NCBI GenBank assembly: GCA_002785995.1
Contig: NHNV01000002.1
Span: 620,001 to 684,000, forward strand
Direction: 5' to 3'
Origin: Mycosphaerelloides madeirae
Taxonomy: Eukaryota; Ascomycota; Dothideomycetes; Mycosphaerellales; Mycosphaerellaceae
DNA length: 64,000 nucleotides
Made by a program: the position numbers and the translations under genes. This document shows, one piece after another, positions 10,635-21,829 of the stretch. The first letter of the stretch is position 1, and each line of letters begins with the position of its first letter. The notes beneath the pieces were generated by a model, which was not told the origin of the DNA, ran no database searches, and was given only the letters and a program-made list of their open reading frames with translations.

Positions 10635-11810
10635 CTACGCGCTTGGTAGACGTTCCGAAAGCTCGCGAGAAATCTCCATGATACCCTCGACCTGTTCAGG
10701 TGGCGTCCTACCCCATCCGCATTCAGTGGCGATCCCAAAGTCTGCAATGACCTTGCTCGCAGCTTCAATGCGCTTCTTCGTGCCTTCAGGATCGTCGTAT
10801 TGCACGACTCCGAGATATAACTCGGTGTCATGAGCCTTCAGCTGAGGTTCGAGCTGCTTGAGAGGCTCAAGATAGGTCTCGAGATTGCCCATTGTGCTGA
10901 CCGGAACTGGCATGTGGAAATACTTGATCGGGTGAGGGGACTTTTCGAAGAGAATGAGGCCTCGATCTACGACAGCTTGTGCCGACGTGGGCTCGAACCA
11001 ATGCTTGTGCTCCATGTCACCTAGTGAAAGAAGGTCAGTTACTAGAGCCTTGACAAACGGCCAGTCAAGTTGGTCGTACCATAGCAGTTGTGAATACCCA
11101 ATTCGACATCGCTATCGATTTGTTCGATCATCCGCAGAATGTATGCGATGATGTACTCCTTGACATCGAACTCGCCCTTGAACCAAGGCTCGAGATAGAC
11201 ACCTTCCCAAAAGGCAGTATCTACTGCGAGATCTAGCTGGATGGACAGGTCTTTGTGGGGGATCTTTTCTTGCATATTTCGCATGGCCTTGAACAAAGCT
11301 GCCTCGTAAATTGGGTAGACTTTTGGGTGGAATGCTCTTTGGATGAAGGGCGAAACGACGCTCGCCACCCTGTGTAGGTATGAGTGAGCACATGCATGTT
11401 TCGATGCAAAGGCAACAGACGACTTACGTGGGAAGCCCGACCTGGAACTTGACATCCTTTCCAATGACACCGCCGTCCTTCAATTTCTTGAAGACGGCAT
11501 AGCTGTTGATGGCGGCAGTGTCGTATCCAGTGTCAATACCAACCTTGTTGAGCTGGGCGATTCCCTCATCGATCTGCTCGTCGGTGAAATCCTTGTACTG
11601 GCTTTCGACATTGTCCTCGAAATTAATCATCAACTGAGGGACAGTCTTGAAGAGCAGATATTGGAAGAAGGTGAAGTAGTGGCGCTCGCCAGTCTCGCCA
11701 TCAGGAATCCGCTTGAGGCGATCGGGCAAGCCAGCAGTGCATTGGCGGAGAACGGCTTCAGTGTCAGGCAGCGGTACACTGCCGACCAAGTGAGAGCCAC
11801 TGACTGGCAT
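10635..11810 (-). CDS. MetE C-terminal-domain-like (UROD/MetE superfamily) zinc protein
   Basis: Exons 11810-11428, 11369-11080 and 11020-10635 give 352 residues. The start (MPVSGSHLVGSVPLPDTE) and RIPDGETGER match standalone UROD/MetE-like proteins of fungi, about half the length of cobalamin-independent methionine synthase. Zinc-ligand positions of MetE appear kept: H-x-C in GIHNCYGD (about His221, Cys223) and Cys in TECGWGRTPPE (about Cys325). This suggests a zinc-thiolate methyl-transfer or lyase-type chemistry on a small thiol. The substrate is unknown, and it cannot be a complete methionine synthase. It is convergent with the DHCR24-like gene (183 bp between stops). Confidence 0.82.
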
Positions 11811-12672
11811 TATTCGGGCAGGGAGCGGTGAGTACTAATAGTCGTGTCTTGGGAGAGTAGGAAGATGGATATTGATGGAACCAGACAGCCGGGACGGTCA
11901 GCGGAGTTGTGGCAGGAAGTGCTTGCGGTAGACTTCATGACCCACGTTCTCAGCGAGCGTGCGGCCTATCGATTGCCTGGTGACGCGGTTCCGGGGCGCT
12001 CGTAGGGGCGTAGTTGAAGGCGGGAGCTAAAGCTGCTCCTCGAAGGGCCTAAAAGGCGGAGGGATGCATTAGCAGCATCCATGCTGGCAGAAGCAATGAG
12101 ATGTCCATGGCCGCGAGGGTTCTAGCTTTCCAGAAGCAGCTTGTCGAGATGTTGTCTAGACGTAGACCGGCAACGAGTCGACAGAATCAGTCTGTTGACG
12201 AAGGAACGGCTATAGGAGTTGTATGTACGATATGATCATGTGCCAATGCGGCACGGGTTGGAGGAGGAGCGCAATAGAAGTGCCAAGACGGTCGAATAGA
12301 GTTCGGGTGGTGCCGCTTGGTCTCGTCGTCGCCATCGATATCGCCGCCGCGTCCGTCCGCTCATGCGGTGCCAATGCCCGCAAGTGAGTACTGGGCATAC
12401 CGTCGAAAATGTACGCAAGTGGCACTTGCCTCGTAGTATTTTTGACTACTGCCGGCACACCCGGTCCGCCTGCAAGAGCAGGAGCATTGGCAGACCAGAC
12501 TCGAGAGTGTGCCTTCCTCCCAAGGACGGTATCTTTATTGTAGAATTCCGATATCCCATGTATGTTTGTGCAGGTGGAACTACGGCCATGTTGTACTGCT
12601 GACCGAGGACCCGTAATAACCAGGTAGCACAACATACACTAGGCTGGAGTCCACCTTCCCTTCCCAATCGCC
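11811..12672. other. Intergenic, no supported gene
   Basis: This is the 5' region of both the MetE-like gene (minus) and the methyltransferase (plus). Open frames on either strand are short, of biased composition and resemble nothing I know. Confidence 0.4.
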
Positions 12673-13967
12673 ATGGAAGCCGACGACCACGACGACCACG
12701 ACGACCACGACAGCACTTTTGGCGGAGACAGGTACGATCCACCCCCGCGAGGAGGCCTCGCCTCTCATTCCTGCCTCGCGCAATGCATTGCTGAGACTTT
12801 CGTGCTCCCAGGGCCTCTCTCGCAAGCAGCTCCACCAGCCTGATCTCCGCTGCCACTCGATACCAGTTCGAACACGGCCGCCGCTACCATGGCTACAATG
12901 CCGGCGCATACCACTTCCCCAATGATGAAGAGGAGCTCAATCGCATGGATATCGAACACCACAACCAATTGCTGCAGCTAGACGGCAAGCTGCATCTATG
13001 TCCTCTGGAGAACCCTAAAGAGGTTTTGGATATTGGTACTGGCTCGGGCATCTGGTATGGATGGAGACAGAGAAGCTACAACACAGATCTATGCTGAGTC
13101 AACGACAGGTGCATGGACATGGCCGACGAGCATCCCGATTGCCAAGTGCTAGGTACCGATCTCAGTCCTGTCCAGCCATCGTGGGTACCGCCGAATTGTA
13201 GATTTGACGTGGACGATTTTGAACAGGCATGGTACTTGCTCGATAGTCTGTGCCTTCCAACATGGACGCGATACTGACATGAGACCATAGGACATTTGGC
13301 AGCGACAGATTCGATATGGTACATGGCCGTTTCCTCATGGGCTCAGTCTCTAGCCATACCGCATTATACAAGCGAATATACGACTCATTAAAACCGGGAG
13401 GTTACTTCGAACTTGTCGAGATGGAATGTGGCACAGTGAGGCGAGGAATTACCACCATGTCTGACCCACTTGCTGACCTTCCACCCTTTCGCTTTTAGTT
13501 CTCCGACGATGGCACAGTCGCACAAGATTCTCCCAGCAACAAATGGTGGTCCTGGTTAGAAGAAGCATTCGCAAAGATTGGCAAGCCTATACCCAAGATC
13601 GACACTTTCCCTGCACTTATGGAAGACGCCGGCTTCGTCAACATAAAATTTCGAATGATGAAACGACCCGTGAACGATTGGCCGAAGGATCCCAAAATGA
13701 AGGAAATCGGAAAATACTCGTGTCTCAACTTCCTGGAAGGTCTGGAAGGGTTTACGATGGCACCCTTCACGCGAGTTCTGGGGTGGTCGCCCGAAGAGGC
13801 TCAGGTTCTTATATCGCAGGTGCGCAAGGAGACGGTGACGAGGAAGTTTCATGGCTGGCAGAAAGGGTGAGTTTCTCGTCTTGGCAGGCTAAAGTCGTCT
13901 TCGAAGTACTAATACGATCTGCAGGGTTGTCTGTTACGGCCAAAAGCCGCTCTCGTCAGAGCGATGA
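12673..13967 (+). CDS. SAM-dependent methyltransferase, LaeA-like
   Basis: Six exons (12673-12731, 12830-13054, 13109-13231, 13291-13435, 13499-13866, 13925-13967) give 320 residues. The N-terminus holds an Asp/His repeat (DDHDDHDDHD). Then come EHGRRYHGYNAGAYHFPNDE, DIEHHNQLLQLDGKLHL and the SAM-binding motif I EVLDIGTGSGIW. Acidic motif II is LGTDLSPVQPSWVPPN. Later segments FDMVHGRFLMGSV, LKPGGYFELVE and a final VVCYGQKP also fit. The order is that of the large fungal LaeA/TAM-type family, which includes regulators of secondary metabolism and small-molecule O-methyltransferases. This sequence alone does not separate the two. The acceptor of exon 2 is chosen among three in-frame AGs. Intron 4 belongs to the look-alike intron family. 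Confidence 0.87.
12682..12711 (+). repeat. Short in-frame Asp-Asp-His codon repeat
   Basis: About three tandem copies of GACGACCAC encode an acidic/His stretch in the disordered N-terminus of the methyltransferase. The length could vary between isolates. Confidence 0.6.
13436..13498 (+). repeat. Introner-like intron, copy 2 (in the methyltransferase gene)
   Basis: A 63 bp intron with TGTCTGACCCACTTGCTGAC and a 3' end CCACCCTTTCGCTTTTAG. It shares most of its last 40 bases with the introns at 9705-9775 and 24211-24283. Confidence 0.7.
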
Positions 13968-14034
13968 TGAACGCTTTTCGAATTGTATAGAATGTACAGT
14001 GTCTACCAATATGATACCACATTCCGACCACCCA

Positions 14035-14564
14035 TCAACTCTGCATCTTGATGGCCTTTGCGATCTCAGCGCCCGCCAGGGGATCAATGAATTCAGTGCA
14101 CGCGATAAGTTTCTGGTCGAAATATCAGCATTTCCAGAGTCGCCACCAACTTCCAATGGAAAAATACGAACCTCCCCACTCTCATCCATCCTCATCAAAA
14201 ACAAAATATCATTGATCATAGTCTTCGCACCTTGGACCGTCATATGGAAGTCACCCCTCACCACCGCCCTCTTCGCCCGCACATCCACCGGCACATCCGT
14301 TATCTCCGGTTTCCAGGTTTCCAGTTTCGCCGCCATAGCAGCCATATGTTCAACGAATTCTTGACCTGTTTTGGGGGTTTGGAGGTGAGGCATGGAAGTT
14401 TTGACGGCGAAGTTGTGACCCCAGTTCATTTTGAAGTCAGGGGAGAGGTTGGCGAGGATAGCGGATGCGTTGGGGGTATTGGAGCCTGGGGGAGACGGGG
14501 AAAGTGAGGAGATGAAGGTTTGGGCGGTCATGAGGAGGGTGGCGTAGAGAGACTGATTGGACAT
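14035..14564 (-). CDS. NTF2/SnoaL-like small protein
   Basis: Exons 14564-14172 and 14112-14035 give 156 residues. The splice joins DESGE to KLIACTEFIDP and ends IAKAIKMQS. Size and pattern fit the NTF2-like/SnoaL fold (cone-shaped cyclase, isomerase or binding proteins): an N-terminal helix, WGHNF, then the strand-rich VRGDFHMTVQGAKTMINDILFLMRMDESG and EFIDPLAGAEIAKA. The donor is the unusual GTTCGT, but it restores the expected C-terminal frame. Reading through instead gives an implausible Arg/Ser-rich tail. It converges on the methyltransferase (67 bp between stops). Function is unknown; it could be a small enzyme of the same pathway or an orphan. Confidence 0.72.
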
Positions 14565-15144
14565 TTTGATACCGATGTTGGGTGGTGTTGGGTGGTGTTG
14601 GGTGATGGACTGAGAGGTCAAGAAGCTGAGGAAGCAAGTGATATTGGCTTTGGCATCAAGCCGTCGGAGTTTCAAACTCTCCAACGGAAGCCCGAAGTAG
14701 AAACTTGCGAGGATGAAACATCTCCACACTTGTTTGATGACCCTTACAGTCCTGCAAACCGACCTAGCTCGTCATAGGGCTGTAGGCTGCTGAGCAGGTG
14801 TAATGGATGGTAGTATACGAAACACGACCATCAAAGGAATGTCTGCTGTTCAGATTCAAGCTGTCCTCAGTACTGGATCTGTACACTGTCTTGTTCTATC
14901 CATTTCCATGTTCTCACGACTTGATTGCCAATGTTCACGTCTATTTCAAGACAGCGACTCGCCGCTGATCAACCATATGCCAACGGTCCTCTTGTCTTCC
15001 CTCTCATGCTCCCATTGTGCACGTACCGTGATATTCCCTTCCAAAAATGCACAAGCTTCGTTCTCGTTCACATCATGAAATGAAAATGTTCAGAGATACT
15101 CAGTATCCCAAAAACGACAGAAAACGCCGCTTAATTCTTCCCAA
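14565..15144. other. Intergenic, no supported gene
   Basis: This holds the promoter of the NTF2-like gene, with GT-rich short repeats (GGTGGTGTTGGGTGGTGTTG at 14581-14600), and the 3' flank of the ADAM gene. No other coding signal was seen. Confidence 0.4.
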
Positions 15145-17653
15145 TTACGCATATCTCATACTCGTCCCTCGCCGGGCTGGATATGTCGGAGCCGGTATAG
15201 GCGGTGATGACCACGCACCTCCAGGATTGCCATTATTACTCGCCCAGCCCTGGCTAGGATGATGGGAAGGCGCATAGTAATTGTTATTGCTTTGTTGCAT
15301 CGATTGTCCGCGAGCACCGCCGTTCCAGCCTTGCCAGCCACCAGCCAGTGGGCTTGGAATTCGTTTCGGAACTCTTCGGCGACGTTCACAGCAGCGGCGG
15401 AAGAGACAACTCAGGATGGCGAGAAGGATGAGGCCACCGACACCGGCGCACACGCCGATTACGATGGCTTTGTGTTCTTCAATCCAAGATGCGACTGAGC
15501 TGCCTTTGCATTGGCCCTGATGATCCTGTCAGAACAGAGCAGAAGTGATTGTGAAGAGAGTAGAGGATACTTACGTTGTCGCATCGCCCGCCGCTGCCGC
15601 AGTCAGTGCCGTCAAGGAAATTCTGTTGTAAGGTATAGCAGACTCCACGGCCAAACGCTGGACTAGTACAGCTGATGGTACATCCAGATTCCTGGCAAGC
15701 ATATGCTTCGCTGCCGTTGGTGTAACTGCCCATCACGGACTGACATTGCTGATTACGACTGGTGCACTGTCCCGAAGCACATTCCAGACCACTGCCGCAC
15801 TTTGTGCCGTCGGGTTGCGCGTTGTCGGCTGGACAGACGGCCGCAGTGCCTGAGCATGTCTCTACCGGATCGCACTCACCAGTGCTAGCACGGCAGACGG
15901 TCCCATTGGAGGCAAACTGGCAATTGGAACAGCAGTCTTCGTTGGAGTCATCGCAGACCGACCCGGCGGTGAACTTGCAGGTGGTAGGATCGCAGCAGCT
16001 GTCGTTACCACATGCTTCTGTGCCTCCGCAATCGCAATCCTCGCCAGTTTCAACGATACCGTTGCCGCACTGCTGACCGCTGATTGTGGTGACGCCGCGA
16101 TTGTCTGTCAAGCACCCGCTGTTGACAGAATTACGTAGTAGAGCGCTGCAGATATTTCCGATAGAACAGAGGCTGAAATGACTGACGCCCTGGCTGGTCG
16201 ACGGGTTCATGATGTACTGAGCACCGGCGTCGCACGAGGTGGAGCTGAGTGGACAGCACTGTTGCGACTGGACAAAGCTTGTGTCCGCGCACGCCTCTGA
16301 AGTGCAATCATGGACGGCACCGAAAGTGTGTCCTGTCTCATGAGCTATAACCTGCCACTCATTGGCGCCTTCAGTTCTTATCACGACATTCGCTCCAGAG
16401 ACAGTCTCCGTGCCGGTATTCGAAGCGCCATTGCCTGTAACACTTCCGTTTGTCGAAATCGCCGACTGCACACAAGCTTGACCCAGCCACGCAAGCCCAA
16501 TGGCAGAGCCAGTATTGCAGGTGGACAGGAGGGTCCAATGACTGTTGGTATCGTGCTGTGTACCACGCCAGGCAGAGAAGTAATTGAGGCGATCTTGAAT
16601 GTCGACCGAGTCAGAGCATGCTTGGTTCCACTCCGTAGCAGATGCTGGTGTTCCTGGACACGATGAATCGGAAATTGTGAGGTTTTGCAAGCCGAGCGAA
16701 ATGTTGAATGCGCCCTCCCAAACTCCAGACGCCGTATTCATTTGGGTTATTACGTTCTCTCGAGCTGTTTGGGTCGAATTGAAGTCTGCAGTGTAGGTGC
16801 AGTCTGTTGCCACGCCGACGAGTGCGACCTTGCGAGTCGTCGGGCATCCTTGAGTCTGTCCGACTGTAGACGCGAGGTCCACTCCAGCGCTGTTTCCTCC
16901 TGTAGTACTGTCAACCTGTCTTTTGAAGATGTTCGAGAAGTCCATGAATCCGTAATTGGCAACCGAACGCTTAGCCATTGCAAGATAAACTGGATGGTCG
17001 TCCCGAGTGTTGAAGTTCAATTGATCCGAAAGACAAGTCCCGAACTCACCACCAGTACTTCTCCTCAAGTCTCCGTGTCCTAGCCGGTCCAGTAAGATAT
17101 CCGAGTCCCTCCAAATCACAAGATATGAGTCCTCCAGTATAGGAATCTCCGGGTCCATTGAATGTTTCGTTCGCATGTAATTCCAAGCGCTCTGTATATG
17201 ATGGTGGTCATGGTGTACTGAGAATGCGCCCTCAAAAATGGGATGTTCGCCGTCTCTCGTGACTGACACACGAGCCCAGCCGGCCTGTTGCCATTCGTAT
17301 TGTCCAATACTCGGTCTTTGCACCCAAGCGGTGCCTTTGTATACTTTATGCTGCAAACGATCAACGCTTTCCTTGTGGGATATACTGCCGTCCGGGGCGA
17401 GATAAGTGACAACGGTGTCTTGTGCAAGAATGTCGTGGTTTGGCTCGAGACGCAATTTGATGAGCAGGTCGTCGCGAATGCTGAAGCTCAGGTCGAACTC
17501 GGACAGGGCTGTCAAGCGGTGCTTGTGGGTGTGAATCGTCGCATTCTGCACAGGGGACAGCGCCCCGAGGGGATTGCGGATGGCCGAGCTGGCGCCAGCG
17601 AAGGGAGCGAGGATGGCGGCAGCGAGAACGAGGAGGTTGAAGGGGAGAGGCAT
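15145..17653 (-). CDS. ADAM-family zinc metalloprotease, type I membrane protein
   Basis: Exons 17653-15575 and 15516-15145 give 816 residues. A signal peptide (MPLPFNLLVLAAAILAPFAG) is followed by a prodomain of about 200 residues. The reprolysin catalytic domain has the zinc motif HETGHTFGAVHD (about 436-447) and, downstream, the Met-turn region (QYIMNPST). A disintegrin-like Cys-rich domain (QCGNGIVETGEDCDCGG onward, about 530-610) and a further Cys-rich region follow. The second exon encodes a transmembrane helix (VIGVCAGVGGLILLAILSCLF, about 711-731) and a basic, Gln/Asn/Pro-rich cytoplasmic tail. It resembles the fungal ADM-A/ADM-B sheddases. Substrates in fungi are largely unknown. All three zinc His residues and the catalytic Glu are present. 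Confidence 0.93.
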
Positions 17654-18445
17654 CGCCACGGGCGTCTATTCTATAGCGGGCGCGCGAGGCAGCGTGCAGC
17701 GAGTTGCATGCGGGAGGAGTAGAGAAAATAGATATGCCGATGATGGAGGGGTTCAGCCGTGTTGGAGAAAAGGGAAAATAGTTACGGTAGAGGCGAGGAA
17801 GTGGTAGTATAAGGACATGGCGGTTATACATACAGATCAAGTCCCTGTTCAGTATTGTGCTCGTTCACCCGCGCAGCCGCGCTAAAACCTCCACTAGTGA
17901 GTAGCCTCCTTTCCCATATTGTGACCTCCCCTCTCTCATCATCACGATGCACCCCCAAGCTCATCATGTGCGCCGACATCACAAGGCCTCCGTCGAAGAC
18001 AACTACCGCAAACACACGCGATCACTCTGGGCTCCCTTTCCGCCACCTCCAGTCCCTCCCCATCCGCAAGCCCGCCGACATCCACAATCTCGTGTAGGTA
18101 GCGCCAGCCAAGGGCTTGGACATTGCGTACTCCATTCGCCAGGAACAAAAGCTCCTTCCAGCAATGGGATTCCAGACACGCTTATTGTGGCTGCTTACTG
18201 ATCCTTTCGCATCAAGTACATCTAAAGTCCGCTGCAGTGGAGTCGTCCTGTCGAAATACTATTTCTCTTGGATTGTGGCAGTGCTTCGATAGCGACACGA
18301 CAACAAGGGTGGTGATTGAGCCGACGTCTTGCCACGCTTACCAGTTCCTGCAGGCGAATGCCAAGGAGACTGCAGTGCGGCCGCGAATGCGGACTTGAAT
18401 ATTCTATCCTCTATGCTTTATTTTGATCCCCACACGGCCAGCCTT
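17654..18445. other. Intergenic, no supported gene
   Basis: This lies between the ADAM gene start and the AAA ATPase stop. A plus-strand frame near 17967-18097 could be a small exon, but I found no splice partner or family resemblance. Confidence 0.35.
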
Positions 18446-21400
18446 TCAAGGCGGAGGAGGTGCCGTGTCGCGGACTCTCGCTGCGCCCTCGTCAATGCCT
18501 GCGTCGCCCGTCCCGAAGCCATATGCCGCCTTCTTCCTCCTTCCTCTCCGATCACCAAACTGCTCATCGAACTTCTTGATGGCCGTCAATGAGCTCATGT
18601 CCTCGCTGATTGATGCGCTGATCTCTTTTATCGCCTTCTCGAAATGTCGGGCATGCAGCGTTCTTTTCGCCGGCAGCTGGAAGTCCTTGTCCTCCTGCTT
18701 GCTCTCTGCCAACTCATTCTCCTCCCGCACGCAAGCCAGGGCCGCTGCAACGCACAAATTCTTCAGATCTGATCCCGAGTATAGGGGGGTTTTCTCGGCA
18801 AGCTCGGGCAAGTCGACTGTCTCGTCGAGAACCTCATCCTTTAGGTGGATCTTCAGAATCGACTCCCTGTCCTTTGCAACGGGCAAGTCGACCAGTAGTC
18901 GGCGCGGCAGTCGTCTTAAAACAGCATCGTCCATATCGAATGGCCTATTGCTAGCAACCATGACGAAAACGTTGTGCAAGTCCATCCCGTCCCACTCTCG
19001 CAAGAACTGATTTATGATCTCTCGGTGCGTGTTCCGGTTGCCGGCACTGCTACGGCTGCCAAATATGGCGTCGGCCTCATCTATGAAGATGATACACGGA
19101 GAAAGCTTTTTCGCCAGACTGAAGACGGCTCGAACCATCTTCTCGCCTTCGCCGACGTACTTCTCGTAGATTTGGGCTCCGCTGATTTCGAGAACCGTCG
19201 CACGAGACTCTTTCGCGACTGCCTTGGCAAGAAGAGTCTTACCCGTACCGGGCGGCCCGTAGAGCATCAGACCGGGCAGTCGATCGGCCGCCAACACGCC
19301 GTATTTGAACGCGTCAGGCCGAAGCAAAGATAGTGAGGTCATGGACTTGAGGGCATCGATGGTTTCAGGCGGTGCATGCACCTCTTTGAACCCCGTCTTG
19401 ATGTTCTGAGGGTCTACGACGCCGGCCAGTAGCTTGGTCTCGTGCTGATTGCATGTCTTTTTCAGCTTGTCCATCTTGGCTTGTGTTTGTTCGGCTCCGG
19501 TTTTGGCGTCAGATCCAGGTCTCCTTGGTTTGGTCTGAGCATCCACATTAGGCAGATTGTGTGACTTTGGTGCTGACAGACTGCGGTTAGACCACACCTG
19601 CGCAGCTTGGTCTGACTTGACTATGGTATAGATGGCCAATGCGACATGGCTCGCGCTGATTGTGGGTGAATTCGCGTGCGCTTTCGAAAGTCCAATGGCG
19701 GTCAGCACTATGCGTTGGATCAAATCGAACGAACAAACTTTTTGACTAAGCGGATGCGCTCCCGCAAGCTTCAACTGTGCTTGCGACCCTTCGCTGAAGA
19801 GGTCAAGTGACTCTTCCGGTCGCAGTCGTTTCAGCATGCTGTTCAGATGGCGCAGATTGATCTCCAATATTCGCCTGTAGCCTCCGTCCTCTGGGGTATC
19901 GACAACGAAGTCCTCAGATCCGAGCCTATTCTGCGCCTCCCTGGTCATCATGAAGTATGGCGGAATGGTGATGTCTCGCAATACTTGCGCTGGATCGTCA
20001 TTTTTCATACTGGAGAACATGCCATCGGCTTCGTCCTGGGCTGTGGTGCCTACGACCAAGACTTCCTGGCCTGCCTTGCGCCGTCTCTTAACGTTCCTGA
20101 CCAAGCTGTCGATGATTACCTGGCCCATTGGGGATCTTGCGATATCCTTCACGTCTCGTATGTGAACTATTGTTCTTTGCGACGAGCTGGAAGGCTTTAT
20201 GTCGGTCCGTGTGGGAGCAGTAGCGTCCAACTTGAGAGGCAGACGGCCTGGTGTGACTTCAATAGCGCTATGGATGCGACCTGCGAGAAGTCCAGCAACA
20301 TCTGGAAGCCAACAACCAGGGCTAGAGCGCCATACACGCCATAAGACCTGATGAGACTTGTCGTCCGAAGATAACGCGATCCTGGCGGTTCCATCGTTGG
20401 GTAGCTGTAATAGACGCGATCGGAATTCCGAGGCCTTCGAAGAAGCAAACCGCTCTCTTTTCTCCTTTGGGGCATCCAGAAGGCTGTCCAGCAAGGCCTT
20501 TAGTCTTGCTTCGTCCCACTGAACCGAGTCAGCAGGGATGCTCGATTGGAAAGAATTTCGCCTTTCAGAAGCGGTACGATTGCCTGGACCCACGACGACG
20601 AAAGGCGCACCTGATTTTATCTGTCCCAAGGCCCGACCAAGATCATGCCGTCGCTTGTACAAAGCATTGCGAAGATCTTCAAGCTTCTCGAACGGACCAG
20701 GAAGACTGTTAAACCCTTCAGAGCTTCGAGATTCGTCTTCTCCGTCTTCCTCGTCCTCGTCCTCATCCATCTCTTCATCTTCAACCTCTTCCATGGAGCG
20801 TGCTGACTGTACCGCAACGGCTCCGTCGAAAACTTCGTAGGCCAAACGAGAGAATGTGCCCGGCGCGTCAGATCCCGACTCCACGTAGTCAAAGAGCAGC
20901 TCCTCAAAATCGTTCGCGTCAAGGCGTATTAAATCCGATTGGGTGAGGTTACCTAAATCTTCGACAAGCTCGTCCATCTCCTCATGAGCCTCGGCGTCGG
21001 CACAACACAAAGATATGTCAACTTTCGAGGCAGCATGCAGGTGGGCCTGTGGGCCCTGAGCGGCCATCGCAAACGCGGCGTGTATACTGGTCTCCGCCTC
21101 AAGGAGTGGCCATCGTAGCAGGGTATGGGGGTTTATATCATTATACAACTCTTCGGATGGCGGCCTACGAATTGTAGATGCCTCGGGTTCCGCTGGCGGT
21201 CCCTTTGACGGTCCCTTGGCCGGTGGGGAGGTGAACTTGTTGTCGAAGAAGCTCTGCTCTAACAGACTCTTCCGGGACGCGGCATCTTTTCTTGGTTTCG
21301 ATCCTTCATCGGAGCGTCCTGGCAGACCCGGGACGGGCCAAGCCTCATAGTAGGGTAGAACGAACAGCGTGTGTCCAGTGTCTTTGTCTACGCACCGCAG

Positions 21401-21829
21401 AACCTGAGCGTTCTTCGCGCTCAAGTCTGGAGCCACAGTGTCCGTCTGCAGCTTGACATTGTGTTTGAGGAACCAATCGGGGACAGGTGGTGGTTTTGGT
21501 ATATTATTAAGCTTCTGGACCTTCTCAATCCGACGCTGTTTGAGTGTCTTTCCCCCAACTTTCTCCGGACTCTTATCCAGCGCAGCAGCTGCATGGTCCT
21601 GGCCTGCGACTCGCTTCTCGCCCTCCTTGGCAGCCTCGATTCCATGGCGAGACTCAACAGGCGTGGAGTGGTCCGGAAGTCCTGAGGGGCTGCGTGGATC
21701 GGTGCGCAATGGAGTGCTCTGGCTGATGCGGCGGACGTGTTGCTTGGTCTGCGGAAGAGGCGGCGGACGAGATGACCGCCGGACTTGAATGTTGGCCAAG
21801 CGAGCGCTTTGGCGCGCGATTGAGCGCAT
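18446..21829 (-). CDS. Large mitochondrial-type AAA ATPase (Msp1/spastin-like core)
   Basis: A single exon of 1127 residues. The first about 60 residues are Arg/Ser-rich without acidic residues (MRSIARQSARLANIQVRR), like a mitochondrial presequence. The long middle region (about 100-780) has a conserved-looking PPVPDWFLKHNV segment, an acidic tract (EEVEDEEMDEDEDEEDGEDE) and no domain I can name. The C-terminal AAA domain has Walker A GPPGTGKT (about 858-865) and Walker B IIFIDEADAIFG (about 913-924). Its VGEGEKMVRAVF and RRLPRR segments resemble the Msp1/katanin clade, which extracts or remodels membrane and tail-anchored proteins. Location and role are inferred. The frame stays open upstream to an ATG at 22006, but that extension looks random, so I use 21829. 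Confidence 0.87.
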   Translation of the reverse strand: MRSIARQSARLANIQVRRSSRPPPLPQTKQHVRRISQSTPLRTDPRSPSGLPDHSTPVESRHGIEAAKEGEKRVAGQDHAAAALDKSPEKVGGKTLKQRRIEKVQKLNNIPKPPPVPDWFLKHNVKLQTDTVAPDLSAKNAQVLRCVDKDTGHTLFVLPYYEAWPVPGLPGRSDEGSKPRKDAASRKSLLEQSFFDNKFTSPPAKGPSKGPPAEPEASTIRRPPSEELYNDINPHTLLRWPLLEAETSIHAAFAMAAQGPQAHLHAASKVDISLCCADAEAHEEMDELVEDLGNLTQSDLIRLDANDFEELLFDYVESGSDAPGTFSRLAYEVFDGAVAVQSARSMEEVEDEEMDEDEDEEDGEDESRSSEGFNSLPGPFEKLEDLRNALYKRRHDLGRALGQIKSGAPFVVVGPGNRTASERRNSFQSSIPADSVQWDEARLKALLDSLLDAPKEKRERFASSKASEFRSRLLQLPNDGTARIALSSDDKSHQVLWRVWRSSPGCWLPDVAGLLAGRIHSAIEVTPGRLPLKLDATAPTRTDIKPSSSSQRTIVHIRDVKDIARSPMGQVIIDSLVRNVKRRRKAGQEVLVVGTTAQDEADGMFSSMKNDDPAQVLRDITIPPYFMMTREAQNRLGSEDFVVDTPEDGGYRRILEINLRHLNSMLKRLRPEESLDLFSEGSQAQLKLAGAHPLSQKVCSFDLIQRIVLTAIGLSKAHANSPTISASHVALAIYTIVKSDQAAQVWSNRSLSAPKSHNLPNVDAQTKPRRPGSDAKTGAEQTQAKMDKLKKTCNQHETKLLAGVVDPQNIKTGFKEVHAPPETIDALKSMTSLSLLRPDAFKYGVLAADRLPGLMLYGPPGTGKTLLAKAVAKESRATVLEISGAQIYEKYVGEGEKMVRAVFSLAKKLSPCIIFIDEADAIFGSRSSAGNRNTHREIINQFLREWDGMDLHNVFVMVASNRPFDMDDAVLRRLPRRLLVDLPVAKDRESILKIHLKDEVLDETVDLPELAEKTPLYSGSDLKNLCVAAALACVREENELAESKQEDKDFQLPAKRTLHARHFEKAIKEISASISEDMSSLTAIKKFDEQFGDRRGRRKKAAYGFGTGDAGIDEGAARVRDTAPPPP

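Noticed and set aside
17855..18201. Possible small gene with His/Pro-rich frames between the ADAM and AAA ATPase genes
   Set aside because: No consistent splice structure or family resemblance; frames end at random.
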